From Salinibacterium sp. ZJ450 (GTDB lineage Bacteria; Actinomycetota; Actinomycetes; Actinomycetales; Microbacteriaceae), in contig NZ_CP061771.1 of assembly GCF_011751885.2 (NCBI RefSeq), positions 2,170,001-2,234,000 of the forward strand: DNA of 64,000 bases, in the 5' to 3' direction. Shown here piece after piece: positions 49,847 through 59,853 of this stretch (position 1 is the first letter of the stretch; every line of letters starts with the position of its first letter). A model generated the notes under the pieces. That model ran no database searches. It was not told the origin of the DNA and saw only the letters and a list, made by a program, of their open reading frames with translations. A program made the translations under genes and the position numbers.

Positions 49847-51101
49847 GGACGCCTCCGGTCTCGACCAGGGCGGTGGTCCAGGCATCCGCCAGCGACACTT
49901 CCGGAGAAACTTCGATGCAGTGCCATCCGGCGCTGGTCAGCAGCTGTGCGGTGGAATCCGACCACCCGTCGAGCACGAACGCGAGCGCGAGGTCGAACGG
50001 CCGTCGCTGGCCGATCAACCAGTCGAGGGTCTCGTCGGATGGCTCAGAGATCAGCGCGAACACCGGACCCCGCGCTCCCGGCTGCTCATCGCTGACGTAC
50101 CCGATGCCCTCACGCTCCCGCAGCAGATGGATTCCGGCCAGGCTGATCAAGAACTCACTGTCGCTGGCGGCCCACTCGTGGGCGTCGCCGAGCGGGGCAA
50201 CTTGGCGCGCACCGGTTTCGACGACGTGCACCCGGTAGCCTGCGGCGTGCAGGTGCACCCCCAGCGACGCGAGCATGGACACCGCCCATTCGAAGCGGTC
50301 ACTCTCCACCGGCTGGCCGCTGCCGAAGAGCGGGTCGTCGTAGCCGCCGCGCAGGGTGTCGATGATGATCCGCGCCTCGGGAAAGGTGCGCTGTTCCTCC
50401 TGACGCACCATCAACTCGCCCTGCCTGGCCGACGCCCGCCAATGCACCCGGCGCAGGGCATCGCCGGCGCGGTACTCGCGGGTCATCAGGTCGTCGTCGT
50501 TGCCGGCGGCGCGGCGTTGGATCAGCTGCGCGGCTCCGTCCCCCTCGGCCAGGGCCAGGCCGACGTCGGGCAGCGCGACGAGCGCCGGTGTCACCACGAT
50601 CCGCTCCGGCTGGGCGATGGTGCGCCACACGTGTGCGAGTGAGAACGGGTCGGAGAACTCGATCGTCATCGGCCCGACGCTCATGATCCCGCGCCGCGGC
50701 GGCTGGAGCGTGTACTGCGCGGCGACCGTGCGCCGCGGCGGGATCGGCGCGAGCGTCTCGATCGGGGTTTGGTGCGGCGCCCACGGCAGCAGTTCGCTCC
50801 AGCGCAGTTGCGGGGTGGGCGCCGGCGCCCTATTGCGCACCTGGAGGGTAGCGGTGGCCACCTGCCCTGCGCTGATCACCGTGGGGTGGAAGTCGCGACG
50901 AGTGTCGAGCCGCGGTTGCCGCATCCGCAGATAAATGACCGCGGCCAGCGGCATCAGCGCGGTGAACGCCGCGATGTATAGCAGTTCCGTGCGGGCGCTG
51001 GCGTAGCCTGTGATCAGGCACACCGCCGCCACCATCAGCAGCATCCAGCCGCGTCGGCTCAGCCGCCTGACCCGCGACCGGCTGGACTGGCTCGTGCCCA
51101 C
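49833..51101 (-). CDS. DUF58 domain-containing protein
   Basis: Protein of 422 residues with two N-terminal membrane helices (about 18-55) and the DUF58 core, marked by REYRAGDALRRVHWRASARQGELMVRQEE (about 215-243), followed by a vWA-like part. DUF58 proteins accompany MoxR ATPases as membrane clients. The GTG start at 51101 lies two bases after the MoxR stop. Confidence 0.92.
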   Translation of the reverse strand: MGTSQSSRSRVRRLSRRGWMLLMVAAVCLITGYASARTELLYIAAFTALMPLAAVIYLRMRQPRLDTRRDFHPTVISAGQVATATLQVRNRAPAPTPQLRWSELLPWAPHQTPIETLAPIPPRRTVAAQYTLQPPRRGIMSVGPMTIEFSDPFSLAHVWRTIAQPERIVVTPALVALPDVGLALAEGDGAAQLIQRRAAGNDDDLMTREYRAGDALRRVHWRASARQGELMVRQEEQRTFPEARIIIDTLRGGYDDPLFGSGQPVESDRFEWAVSMLASLGVHLHAAGYRVHVVETGARQVAPLGDAHEWAASDSEFLISLAGIHLLREREGIGYVSDEQPGARGPVFALISEPSDETLDWLIGQRRPFDLALAFVLDGWSDSTAQLLTSAGWHCIEVSPEVSLADAWTTALVETGGVHGLI

Positions 51102-51103
51102 GG

Positions 51104-52072
51104 CTAGACGGCGCCGAGCGGAACCGGCGTCTCCGAGATGATGCGCCGAATGACATCCCCCACCGACGAGGTGCCGAGCAGGCTGCCCGCCCCGACGGCC
51201 GAGCGGCCGACCGGGATCAGCCGGTGCGAGAACACCAGCACGGCGAGCGCGTCGATGTCGTCTGGCAGCACAAACTCGCGCCCGTCGAGGGCGGCGCGGG
51301 TCTTGGCGGCGCGAACCAGCTGCAGGGTGGCGCGGGGACTCGCGCCGAGACGAAGGTCGCGGTCCACCCTGGTGGCCTGGGCGATGGCGACGGTGTACTG
51401 CTCGACGGCGCGGCTGACGAACACACGGCGGGCCGTGGCGATCAGCCGGCGCAGCTCGCCGATCTCGACCACCGGCTGCAGGTTGTCCAGCGGGCTCTCG
51501 GTGTCGCGGGTGCGTAGCAGCGCGGCCTCGCTCTCGGCATCGGGATATCCCATCGACACGCGCGCCATGAAGCGGTCCCGCTGCGCTTCCGGCAGGGCGT
51601 ATGTGCCCTCCATCTCGATCGGGTTCTGCGTGGCAATCACCGTGAACGGGGCGGCCAGCGGGTAAGTGGCGCCGTCCACGGTCACCTGCCGTTCCTCCAT
51701 GCTCTCGAGCAGCGCCGACTGGGTCTTCGGGCTCGCTCGGTTGATCTCGTCGCCGATCACGATGTTCGCGAACACCGGGCCCGGCTTGAACTCGAACGCG
51801 CGGTCGGCCTGGTTGTATACCGAGACGCCGGTGATGTCGCTCGGCAGCAGGTCTGGCGTGAACTGGATGCGCGACACCGAGCAGTCGACGCTTCGGGCCA
51901 GCGCCCTGGCGAGCATGGTCTTGCCGACACCCGGGACGTCTTCGATCAGCAGGTGTCCCTCGGACAGCAGCACCGTCAGCGCCGTCGTCACCGCTTCCCG
52001 CTTGCCGTCGATGACGGTCTCGACGGCGCTCACGATCGCTGCCGTGGTCTCGCGGAACTCCTCGATCTGCAT
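51104..52072 (-). CDS. MoxR family AAA+ ATPase
   Basis: AAA+ chaperone-like ATPase of 322 residues. Walker A is GVGKT in EDVPGVGKTMLA, Walker B is VIGDEINRASPKTQ, and sensor 1 is FTVIATQNPIE. The start is placed at ATG 52072 (MQIEEFRETTAAI); an in-frame GTG at 52117 would add 15 poorly conserved residues. It is the first gene of the MoxR-DUF58-transglutaminase operon, with about 108 bp separating it from cofE upstream. Confidence 0.92.
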   Translation of the reverse strand: MQIEEFRETTAAIVSAVETVIDGKREAVTTALTVLLSEGHLLIEDVPGVGKTMLARALARSVDCSVSRIQFTPDLLPSDITGVSVYNQADRAFEFKPGPVFANIVIGDEINRASPKTQSALLESMEERQVTVDGATYPLAAPFTVIATQNPIEMEGTYALPEAQRDRFMARVSMGYPDAESEAALLRTRDTESPLDNLQPVVEIGELRRLIATARRVFVSRAVEQYTVAIAQATRVDRDLRLGASPRATLQLVRAAKTRAALDGREFVLPDDIDALAVLVFSHRLIPVGRSAVGAGSLLGTSSVGDVIRRIISETPVPLGAV

Positions 52073-52180
52073 CGAATCGGGACTACTCAGGCGCGACGCT
52101 GCGGGCAAGCTATTCACAAATTGAGTCTGCCGAGGTTCACCCCATTGCGCCAGTCCCGATTTGGGGTTCACGAAAACGTT

Positions 52181-52963
52181 TCAGGTCGTTCCTTGTCGAC
52201 GGTCGGCGCTGGCGCCATCGCGCAGGCCTTCCGCGTAGCCCTCCGCGTGCGCTTCGTTGCTGCCCAGCCGGAACAGGTCGTCGGCGGCAGGCCGGATCAG
52301 CGCCCGGGCGCCCGGCAGGTCCAGCTCCCCCACGTACTGACCCAGTCCGCGCACCACGGCGACCGGTCTGCCGGAGGCCTTGCCCTTGACCAGTTCGGCC
52401 GCTCCGGCGATCTCGTCGGCCACGGCCGCGAGGGTGGCCTCGAGCACCCGCCCGCCAGAGTCGGTGGTGCCGCGCAGATCGTCGATCACCCGCACACCGG
52501 CGGCGCCGATCGCGACATCCGTCTGCCCCTGCCGCCAGGCACGACCGAGGGTGTCGGTGACGATCACGCCGAGACGCACGCCGAACCGGGCCCGCAGTGC
52601 CGTGCAGAGCGCCAGGGCCGAGGCATCCGGGTCCTCCGGAAGCAGCAGGATGGTGCCGTCCGGCGTGTTGCTGGCGTCGACTCCGGCGGCGGCCAGCACG
52701 AGGCCGAGCGGGTTCTCCACGATCCGGGTCACCCCGTGGCCGTGCTGTTTGGTGGCGACGATCCGCACGGTCTGCTCGGTGATCGCCTGCTCCCGGTCGG
52801 CGGCGGCTACCTGGCGCCCCTCCGCCTTGGAGACGATCTTCGAGGTGACGGCGAGGATGTCGCCATCCTGAAGCATCCCGTCGGCGGCGTCCCCGATGAT
52901 GCCGGCGAGGTCGTCGCCTGCCACGATCTCGGGGACCCCGTCCATGGTGAAGATACTGAGCAT
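52181..52963 (-). CDS. cofE: Coenzyme F420-0:L-glutamate ligase
   Basis: CofE/FbiB-N-type ligase of 260 residues that adds gamma-glutamates to F420-0. Motifs are [12 protein letters not shown] (about 39-50), [38 protein letters not shown] and VVRGLG. It lacks the C-terminal nitroreductase domain of mycobacterial FbiB, so reduction of dehydro-F420 must be done elsewhere if phosphoenolpyruvate is used. The start at ATG 52963 overlaps the FGD-like LLM stop as TGATG, coupling an F420 user with F420 tail synthesis. Confidence 0.93.
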   Translation of the reverse strand: MLSIFTMDGVPEIVAGDDLAGIIGDAADGMLQDGDILAVTSKIVSKAEGRQVAAADREQAITEQTVRIVATKQHGHGVTRIVENPLGLVLAAAGVDASNTPDGTILLLPEDPDASALALCTALRARFGVRLGVIVTDTLGRAWRQGQTDVAIGAAGVRVIDDLRGTTDSGGRVLEATLAAVADEIAGAAELVKGKASGRPVAVVRGLGQYVGELDLPGARALIRPAADDLFRLGSNEAHAEGYAEGLRDGASADRRQGTT

Positions 52964-53967
52964 CAGCGGCTCAGTTTCGGCAGCACGTCGCGCGAGAACA
53001 CGTCGATCCAGTCCCGCTGGTTGCGGCCGACGTTGTGCAGGTAGATGCGGCTGAAGCCGAGGTCGGCGAATCGCTGGATGTGCGCACGGTGCACGTCGGG
53101 ATCGCTGGAGATGACCATGCGGCCCTCGAAGTCCTCCGGGCGCACCAGTTTGGTCAGCTGTTCCAGCTCGAACGGGCTGCGGATGTCGCCCTTCGGGAAC
53201 CGCATCGCGGCGATCGGCCATTCGGTCAGGGCGTTCTGCATGGCTTCCTCATCGGTCGGCGCCCAGGACAGGTGCAGCTGAAGGGTGCGCGTCATCGCTG
53301 AGGCATCCTTGCCCGCCTCGCGGGCGCCCTCGGCGAACCGGGTCAGCAGCGACGCGGTCTTGTCATATGGCGCCCCCTCGGTGATGAGCCCGTCGGCCGC
53401 ACGCCCGGCGCGGCGTGCGGTGATCGGACCGTTGGTGGCAACCAGAATCTCGGGAGCTTGCTCCGGCATGGTCCAGAGCCGGGTCGATTCCAGCCGGTAA
53501 TACTGCCCCGAGTGCTTGACGTCGCGACGGGTCAGGCCGGAGATGAAGAGCTTCCGGATGATCTCGACGGCCTCGAACATCCGGTTGATGCGTTCGTGCG
53601 GTTCTGGCCAGTATTGGCCGGTGATGTGCTCGTTGATGGCCTCACCGGAGCCGATGCCGAGCCAGTGCCGGCCGGGATACATCGCCGCGAGGGTCGCGCT
53701 CGCCTGCGCCACCATCGCCGGATGCCAGCGGAAGGTGGGGGTGCTGACGCCGGGGCCCATGTCGCCGGTGGTGCGCTCGCCGATCGCGGTCAGCACGTTC
53801 CAGACGAAGGAACTCTGCCCCTGCTGCGGAACCCACGGCTGGTAGTGGTCGGCCGCCATCACCCCCGAGAAGCCCTTGCTCTCGGCGTACGCACTGAGCT
53901 CGACGGCTTCCATCGGAGGGAACTGCTCGAGCATGGCGGCGTAGCCAACCCGAAGAGAACTCGTCAT
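52963..53967 (-). CDS. F420-dependent oxidoreductase, glucose-6-phosphate dehydrogenase (FGD) family
   Basis: LLM-class enzyme of 334 residues close to mycobacterial F420-dependent glucose-6-phosphate dehydrogenase. Active-site equivalents are visible: ADHYQPW (His and Trp of FGD) and GSGEAINEH (the catalytic Glu). If it is a true FGD it would recycle F420 to F420H2 using glucose-6-phosphate. It could be an FGD-like enzyme with another substrate, because the phosphate-binding basic residues cannot be assigned safely. Overlap with cofE supports F420 as the cofactor. Confidence 0.88.
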   Translation of the reverse strand: MTSSLRVGYAAMLEQFPPMEAVELSAYAESKGFSGVMAADHYQPWVPQQGQSSFVWNVLTAIGERTTGDMGPGVSTPTFRWHPAMVAQASATLAAMYPGRHWLGIGSGEAINEHITGQYWPEPHERINRMFEAVEIIRKLFISGLTRRDVKHSGQYYRLESTRLWTMPEQAPEILVATNGPITARRAGRAADGLITEGAPYDKTASLLTRFAEGAREAGKDASAMTRTLQLHLSWAPTDEEAMQNALTEWPIAAMRFPKGDIRSPFELEQLTKLVRPEDFEGRMVISSDPDVHRAHIQRFADLGFSRIYLHNVGRNQRDWIDVFSRDVLPKLSR

Positions 53968-54017
53968 GCTTTCATGCTAGTGACCGAAACGGATGTGACT
54001 TGACCCCTTGCGCCCGA

Positions 54018-54036
54018 AAGCTAATGGCATTAGCTT
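54018..54036 (+). promoter_or_regulatory. Candidate TetR operator
   Basis: AAGCTAATGGCATTAGCTT is a perfect dyad with 8-bp arms and a 3-bp centre. It sits seven bases upstream of the hydrolase ATG, ahead of the hydrolase-TetR operon, and is the natural autoregulatory site. Confidence 0.8.
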
Positions 54037-54043
54037 ATTGGCT

Positions 54044-54886
54044 ATGACCAACTCGAATGTTCGATTCCTTAGCCGCCCGCAGGGGCGAATCGCCTACACC
54101 GTCGAGGGCGACGGGCCACTCGTGGTCGCGATCCCCGGGATGGGAGACCTGCGCTCGGTGTACCGCGAGCTCGCGACATCCGTCATCGACGCCGGTTTTC
54201 GGTTCGCCGTGATGGACCTGCGCGGCCACGGCGCGAGCGACACGAGCTTCACCGATCACGGTGACGCGGAGACGGGCGAGGACCTGCTCGCCTTGATCGG
54301 CGAACTGGGCGGGCCGGCCGTGGTGCTCGGCAACTCGATGGGAGCGGCGGCCGCGGCCTGGGCAGCGGCCGAGCGGCCCGCGGCGATCACGGCACTCGTC
54401 TTGTTCGGTCCGTTCCTGCGTGACGCGCCAAAGAGCGCATTCGCCGCCGCGCTGACCCGCCTGCAGTTCCGCGTCGCGTTTGCGCCGTGGTGGGGAGCCG
54501 CCTTCTGGTCGGCGTTCTACGCGTCGCTGAACAAGGGCACGCAAGCGCCGTGGCTGGCCGAGCACCGCCGCGACATCCGCGCCAACCTGTCCGAGCCCGG
54601 ACGCCTGCGCTCGCTGCGCGACCTGGCGCTCGCGCTGGATCACTCCGTCGTCGAGCGCCGGCTGGGCGATGTGTCGGCGCCGGCACTGGTGTTCATCGGC
54701 GACCAGGATCCCGACTACCGCGATCCTCGTGCCGAGGCGGACTGGATCGCCGAGACCATCGACGCCGACGTGCACGTCGTGCCCGAGACCGGACACTACC
54801 CGCAGGCGCAGCGACCGGATGTCGTGCTCGCCGAGCTCCTGCCGTTCCTCGAACGCCACACGGCACGCAGGCACCAGCGTGGCTAG
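54044..54886 (+). CDS. Alpha/beta hydrolase
   Basis: Alpha/beta-fold hydrolase of 280 residues. The nucleophile elbow is GNSMGA (Ser near 99), the oxyanion region is AIPGMGDLRS, the acid is in GDQDPDYRD and the catalytic His is in ETGHYPQ. The start at ATG 54044 follows the operator; an earlier in-frame start would lie upstream of that dyad. It overlaps the TetR gene by eight bases. The substrate is unknown. Confidence 0.9.
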   Translation: MTNSNVRFLSRPQGRIAYTVEGDGPLVVAIPGMGDLRSVYRELATSVIDAGFRFAVMDLRGHGASDTSFTDHGDAETGEDLLALIGELGGPAVVLGNSMGAAAAAWAAAERPAAITALVLFGPFLRDAPKSAFAAALTRLQFRVAFAPWWGAAFWSAFYASLNKGTQAPWLAEHRRDIRANLSEPGRLRSLRDLALALDHSVVERRLGDVSAPALVFIGDQDPDYRDPRAEADWIAETIDADVHVVPETGHYPQAQRPDVVLAELLPFLERHTARRHQRG

Positions 54887-55454
54887 GGCGGGACTGACGC
54901 GCGAGTCCGTGATCGGCACGGCGCTCGAACTGGTGGATGTCGCGGGCCCGGACGGGTTCGCGACGCTCACCCTCTCGGCCCTCGCGCAGCGCACCGGCGT
55001 TGCCGTGCCGAGCCTGTACAAGCACGTCGCGTCGCTGGCCGACCTGCGCCAGGCGATGGGGGTCGAAGCGGTGCGCGACTTGACGCGCACCTGCGCCCAG
55101 GCAGCCATCGGCCGATCGGGTGACGATGCCGTCTCGGCCCTCGCCCACGCCATCCGCGACTTCGCGAAAGCGCACCCGGCGCGGTATGCGGCCGCGCAAT
55201 CGGCCGCCGGATTCGGCGACAACCCCGACCACGCCGAGGCTGCGGCCGAGACGGTGCGGGTGATCGCGAGCGTTCTGCGCGGCTACGCGATCCCGTCTGA
55301 CCGCATGGTCGATGCGATCCGCGCCATCCGGTCGGCCGTGCACGGCTTTGTCATGCTCGAACTCGGCGGCGGATTCGGCATGCCGGATGATCTCGATGAC
55401 AGTTTCGACTCGCTGGTGGGAATGCTGACGAGCGGGCTGAAGCGCGCCGCGTAA
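54879..55454 (+). CDS. TetR family transcriptional regulator
   Basis: TetR-type repressor of 191 residues. The N-terminal helix-turn-helix is in LTLSALAQRTGVAVPSLYKHVASLADL (about 29-55), followed by a TetR_C-type ligand domain containing HGFVMLELGGGFGM. The start is GTG at 54879, inside the hydrolase gene end. It probably represses its own operon through the AAGCTAAT dyad. Confidence 0.92.
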   Translation: MARAGLTRESVIGTALELVDVAGPDGFATLTLSALAQRTGVAVPSLYKHVASLADLRQAMGVEAVRDLTRTCAQAAIGRSGDDAVSALAHAIRDFAKAHPARYAAAQSAAGFGDNPDHAEAAAETVRVIASVLRGYAIPSDRMVDAIRAIRSAVHGFVMLELGGGFGMPDDLDDSFDSLVGMLTSGLKRAA

Positions 55455-55486
55455 CAGCGCGCGGCCCTGGGTTCGTTCAGCGCCCG

Positions 55487-55975
55487 TTACCGGACGGGCG
55501 TCTGCAGGAACTCCGCCACGGCGCGGGGAACGTACGGGCTCACGTCGCCGCCGAGCGCCGCAACCTGCCGCACCAGCGAGCTGGACACGTGGGCGTGCGC
55601 CGGGTCCGGCAGCATGAAGATGGTCTCGACGCCGGCGAGGTCGCGGTTGACGATCGCCATCGGCGTCTCGTAGGTCACATCGACCTGTGACCGGATGCCC
55701 TTGATCAGCACACTGGCTCCGACATCCGTGCAGTAATCCACCAGCAGGCCAACGCTCCAGCTGGTCACCACGATGTTCTGCGGCAGCCCGGCCGCCGCGA
55801 TCGACTGCTCGAGCAGCGCCACCCGCTGCGCGATCGGCAGCAGCGCGGACTTGTCTGGGTTGTGCACCACCACCACGTGCAGCTCATCGAACAGCCCCGC
55901 GGCACGCCCGATCACGTCGAGGTGGCCAAGGGTGACGGGGTCAAACGACCCTGGGACGACGGCGATCCGGCTCAT
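55487..55975 (-). CDS. coaD: Phosphopantetheine adenylyltransferase
   Basis: Penultimate enzyme of coenzyme A synthesis, 162 residues. The nucleotidyltransferase motif is [14 protein letters not shown], with H18 as the catalytic histidine; KGIR and [10 protein letters not shown] (ISSTxVR equivalent) follow. It is a core gene near recG. About 28 kb of accessory genes separate it from the DUF177-rpmF block. Confidence 0.96.
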   Translation of the reverse strand: MSRIAVVPGSFDPVTLGHLDVIGRAAGLFDELHVVVVHNPDKSALLPIAQRVALLEQSIAAAGLPQNIVVTSWSVGLLVDYCTDVGASVLIKGIRSQVDVTYETPMAIVNRDLAGVETIFMLPDPAHAHVSSSLVRQVAALGGDVSPYVPRAVAEFLQTPVR

Positions 55976-56071
55976 GGTCGCCAGCGTACACAGTCAAGGC
56001 TTCGAATTCGTGACAGAGACGCCGTGTGACGCACACTGCCTCACAAATGAGAGAGCGGATGCCGCGGACTG

Positions 56072-58267
56072 TTACGCCTTAGCGAGGAACGCCTGCTCCG
56101 ACTCGTCGAGTCGGCGGGCGAGCGCACCGAGCAATGCCGGATGCTCGGACAGCGCAGGGTCGTGCTCGAGCACCCCGGCGGCGAGCTCCCTGGCGTCGGA
56201 GATGAGTTGGCCGTCCGTCGCCACGCGCAGCAGCCGCAGACTCGACCGGCCGCCGGATTGCATGCTGCCGAGCACGTCGCCCTCCCTGCGCAGCTCGAGG
56301 TCGATCTGGGCCAGGTCGAAGCCGTCCAGCGTTGCCGCGACCGCCTCCACTCGTTCCCTGGCCAGGCTCTCCTGCTCGGCCCTGGTCACGAACAGGCAGA
56401 CGCCGGGCACCCTGCCGCGGCCGACCCGGCCGCGCAGCTGGTGCAGCTGAGACACGCCGAACCGGTCGGCGTCGAGGATCACCATGGTCGACGCGTTCGG
56501 CACGTCGACGCCCACCTCGATCACCGTGGTGGCCACCAGCACGTCGATCCGTCCGGCAGCGAATTCCCGCATCAGCAGGTCTTTGGTGTCGCTCGGCATG
56601 CGACCGTGCAGCGCCTCGATGCGGCGACCGGCGAGCGCGGGGTTTGCCTGCAGGCTCGCCGTCACCTCGGTGACGTTGGCGACCGGGGCGGCCGCGGGGC
56701 CAGCCGCTGCTGCGGAAGTCGCGGTCGCGGCCCGCGCCTCGGGCACGTCGTTCTCCGGGGCATCCGCCGGTTCGCTGACCGCGGCGTCAATCGCCGGGCA
56801 GACCACGAAGGCCTGACGGCCGAGGGCGAGTTCTTCGGCGGTGCGTTGCCAGACCCGGTTCACCCAGCCGGGTTTCTCGGCCAGCGGCACCACGAACGAG
56901 CGGATCGGCAGACGCCCGGACGGCAGTTCGGCGATGGTGGACACGTCGAGGTCCCCGAACACGGTCATCGCCACGGTGCGCGGGATCGGGGTGGCCGTCA
57001 ACACGAGCACGTGCGGCGGGGTGGCGCCCTTCAGCCGCAGCGCCTCGCGCTGTTCCACGCCGAATCGGTGTTGCTCGTCGACGACCACCAGACCGAGGTC
57101 GACGAACGACACGGTGTCGCTCAGCAGCGCGTGCGTGCCGATCACGATGCTCGCCCCGCCGGATACCGAGGCAAGCAGCGCCTTCTTGCGCTCAGCGGTG
57201 CTGAGCTGCCCGGTGATCAGGGTGGGACGCAGCCGCGCGGCCAGGTCTGGGCCGAGCGTCTTCACGATGGATCGCAGGTGTTGGGCTGCGAGCACCTCGG
57301 TGGGGGCGAGCAGCGCGGACTGCCCGCCGGAGTCGGCGACCGCGAGCATGGCGCGCAGCGCCACCAGTGTCTTGCCCGAGCCGACCTCCCCCTGAACGAG
57401 CCGGTTCATCGGGGTCTGGGCCGCCAGGTCGCGGGCGATCTCCTCGCCGACCAGCTGCTGGTCGGCGGTCAGCCGGAACGGGAGCGCGGCATCGAACCCC
57501 TCGGCGATCCGACCGGCGATCCTGGCGATCGCCGGACGTTCCCGCAGCGCGGCGCGCTGTCGCAGCAGCGCGGCCTGCAGCACGAATGCTTCTTGGAACC
57601 GCAGCGACGCGCGCGCCGCCCCCCAGTCTGCGTCCTTCTCCGGCCGGTGAATCATCTCGAGCGCCTTGGCATAGGGCACCAGCTGGCGTTCGTCGCGCAC
57701 CAGCTCGGGCACCGGGTCTTCCAGCGGCGGCAGCGTGTCGAGCACCACGCCGACCGCCTTCGCGATCTGCCAGGAGGCAACCGTGGCCGTGGCCGGGTAG
57801 ATCGAGATTGGCTGCAGCGCCCAGCGCTTGGCGGCCGCGCCCTCGGTGGGCAGCTCGGTGTCGAACAGTTCGTAGTCGGGGTGGGCCAGCTGCCGCAGCC
57901 CGCGGTACTCCCCCACTTTGCCCGCGAAGATGCCGCGCACACCGGGCTTCAGCTCGTTCTCGCGCCACTTCTGATTGAAGAATGTGAGGGTCAGGATGCC
58001 GTGGCCGTCGCTGATCCTGACCTCGAAGATCGACCCCTTGCGTGCCTTCATTGAGCGGCTGGTCACGCTGAGAACCTCGGCGACGATGGTGACGCTCGTG
58101 TCGACTTCGAGTTCGGCCAGCGCGGTCAGCTCGCCGCGCCGGGCGTAGCGCCGCGGGTAGTGGTTCAGCAGGTCGCCGACGGTGCGGAGCCCCAGCCCCC
58201 GCTCGAAGGCGCCGGCCGTGCGTCCGCCGAGCGCCGTGCTGAGCTTGGTGTCGAGCGGGGAGTTCAC
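56072..58267 (-). CDS. recG: ATP-dependent DNA helicase RecG
   Basis: Replication-fork remodelling helicase of 731 residues. An N-terminal wedge domain with an OB fold (about 60-150) is followed by helicase motifs: Walker A GEVGSGKT, DEQHRFG (motif II), TATPIPRT (motif III), and C-terminal VATTVIEVGVDVPNA and QLRGRVGRG. The GTG at 58267 (VNSPLDTKLS) is chosen as start because longer frames run into the divergent exporter's promoter. An Ala-rich insertion of about 40 residues (EPADAPENDVPEARA...) lies between helicase lobes; such variable linkers are common in actinobacteria. Confidence 0.95.
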   Translation of the reverse strand: MNSPLDTKLSTALGGRTAGAFERGLGLRTVGDLLNHYPRRYARRGELTALAELEVDTSVTIVAEVLSVTSRSMKARKGSIFEVRISDGHGILTLTFFNQKWRENELKPGVRGIFAGKVGEYRGLRQLAHPDYELFDTELPTEGAAAKRWALQPISIYPATATVASWQIAKAVGVVLDTLPPLEDPVPELVRDERQLVPYAKALEMIHRPEKDADWGAARASLRFQEAFVLQAALLRQRAALRERPAIARIAGRIAEGFDAALPFRLTADQQLVGEEIARDLAAQTPMNRLVQGEVGSGKTLVALRAMLAVADSGGQSALLAPTEVLAAQHLRSIVKTLGPDLAARLRPTLITGQLSTAERKKALLASVSGGASIVIGTHALLSDTVSFVDLGLVVVDEQHRFGVEQREALRLKGATPPHVLVLTATPIPRTVAMTVFGDLDVSTIAELPSGRLPIRSFVVPLAEKPGWVNRVWQRTAEELALGRQAFVVCPAIDAAVSEPADAPENDVPEARAATATSAAAAGPAAAPVANVTEVTASLQANPALAGRRIEALHGRMPSDTKDLLMREFAAGRIDVLVATTVIEVGVDVPNASTMVILDADRFGVSQLHQLRGRVGRGRVPGVCLFVTRAEQESLARERVEAVAATLDGFDLAQIDLELRREGDVLGSMQSGGRSSLRLLRVATDGQLISDARELAAGVLEHDPALSEHPALLGALARRLDESEQAFLAKA

Positions 58268-58334
58268 ACATCGAGGGTATCGGCGCCCGCCGACATCCGC
58301 TGTCAGGCACCCGGCCCCGCGATACGCTGAAGAC

Positions 58335-59234
58335 TTGAAATCCGTAGTCTTCCTCGTGCTCGCCACGCTCTTCTGGGCGGGTAACTTCGTCGCCGGTGAG
58401 GCTGCGGTGGCATCCATCACCCCGCTTGATCTCACCTTCCTGCGCTGGCTGCTCGCGCTCATCCCGTTGCTGGTGATCGCCCAGCTCACCGAGAAGCCGG
58501 ACTGGCGGGCAGTGTGGCGGCAATGGCCGCTGCACCTGCTGCTGGCGGCGCTCGGACTCGCCGGCTTCAACCTGCTGCTCTACGTGGCCCTGCAGTACAC
58601 GAGCGCGCTCAACGCGTCGCTGATCAACGCGGTGAACCCGGCCCTGCTGGCGGTGCTCGGAGTGCTGCTTTTCAAGGAGAGAATCGGATGCCGCGGAGTG
58701 CTGGGCATCGCGATCGGCCTGTTCGGCGTGGTGGTGGTGTTGACCGACGGGCAGATCGGCACGGTCTTCTCGCGCACCCCGAACTTCGGCGACCTGCTGA
58801 TGATCGGCGCGATCGTGGTGTGGAGTTTCTACACGCTGCTCGGTCGGCGCCTGCGCGGGGTGCCGCCGATCACCGCCACGGCGATGCAGGCCCTGTTCGT
58901 GGTGGTGGGGCTTGCCCCGTTCACGATTGCCGCGGGCGGCGTCCGTTTCCCCACCGAGACCGCTCCGTTGCTCGCGCTGCTCTACATCGCCGTGTTCGCC
59001 TCGGTCGGCTCGTACGTGTTCTGGAACGCCGCGCTTCGCAGTGTTCCGCCCTCCCGTGCGGGCATCTACCTCAACCTGATCGCCGTGTTCACCGCGTTGA
59101 TCGGCCTCGCCATCGGCACGCCGATCAGCCTGGTTCAGGTGATCGGCGGCGCGCTGGTGATCGGCGGGGTGGTGCTGACCTCGCTGCTGCCGCGGCGCAT
59201 CAGGCAGCCGCAGGGCACCTCCGCACTCGGCTAG
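58335..59234 (+). CDS. EamA/DMT family transporter
   Basis: Drug/metabolite exporter of 299 residues with two EamA repeats and about ten helices. The start is TTG at 58335 (LKSVVFLVLATLFWAGNFVAG), because the first helix begins there and the in-frame upstream sequence overlaps recG. A GAAG sits just before it. It is divergent from recG and 10 bp upstream of rsmD, with which it may be co-transcribed. The substrate is unknown. Confidence 0.85.
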   Translation: MKSVVFLVLATLFWAGNFVAGEAAVASITPLDLTFLRWLLALIPLLVIAQLTEKPDWRAVWRQWPLHLLLAALGLAGFNLLLYVALQYTSALNASLINAVNPALLAVLGVLLFKERIGCRGVLGIAIGLFGVVVVLTDGQIGTVFSRTPNFGDLLMIGAIVVWSFYTLLGRRLRGVPPITATAMQALFVVVGLAPFTIAAGGVRFPTETAPLLALLYIAVFASVGSYVFWNAALRSVPPSRAGIYLNLIAVFTALIGLAIGTPISLVQVIGGALVIGGVVLTSLLPRRIRQPQGTSALG

Positions 59235-59244
59235 CCTCGACAGC

Positions 59245-59817
59245 GTGACGCGCATCATCGCCGGCTTTGCCGGATCCCTCAGCATCGCCGTTCCGCCCGC
59301 CGGCACCCGCCCGACCAGCGACCGGGTGCGGGAGGCGATCTTCAGCGCGCTCGACGCCCGCGACGTGATCGACGGCGCCCGCGTGCTCGACCTGTACGCC
59401 GGTTCCGGCGCCCTGGGACTCGAGGCCGCCTCCCGCGGCGCCCGCCAGGTCACCCTGGTCGACCACAGTTTCGGCGCAACGCAGATCTGCCGCAAGAACG
59501 CCGCGCTGGTGCGGAAGCGTGCCCCGCGCGCGTCCGCGCTCACGATCGAGGTGAGTTCGGCGCCGGTGCACTCCTTCCTCACCGGGTCGCGCACCTCGTT
59601 CGACCTGGTGTTCCTCGACCCGCCGTACGACCTCGGCAATGCGGAGCTCGTGCATACCCTGGAGGCGCTGGTGCCGCGGCTGGAGTACGACGCGGTGGTC
59701 GTGGTGGAGCGGGCATCGCGGGAGCCGGAACCGGCCTGGCCGGAGGGGCTGGCCCTCGACCGGCGCAAGGACTACGGCGACACCGCGCTGTACTGGCTGA
59801 GCCCCACCTTCGAGTAG
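59245..59817 (+). CDS. rsmD: 16S rRNA (guanine966-N2)-methyltransferase RsmD
   Basis: SAM-dependent methyltransferase of 190 residues. The SAM-binding motif is VLDLYAGSGALGLEA (about 47-61) and the catalytic DPPY is at 125-128. The N-terminal MTRIIAGFAGSLSIAVPPAGTRPTSDRVREAIF is characteristic of RsmD. The start is GTG. Confidence 0.95.
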   Translation: MTRIIAGFAGSLSIAVPPAGTRPTSDRVREAIFSALDARDVIDGARVLDLYAGSGALGLEAASRGARQVTLVDHSFGATQICRKNAALVRKRAPRASALTIEVSSAPVHSFLTGSRTSFDLVFLDPPYDLGNAELVHTLEALVPRLEYDAVVVVERASREPEPAWPEGLALDRRKDYGDTALYWLSPTFE

Positions 59818-59853
59818 CGGCGCTCTGGCGCGCGGCGCGTTACTTCGCGCGCG

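Noticed and set aside
56700-56800. Ala-rich insertion in RecG as a possible foreign element
   Set aside because: Variable Ala/Pro/Glu-rich linkers at this position are usual in actinobacterial RecG, and no repeat sequence underlies it.
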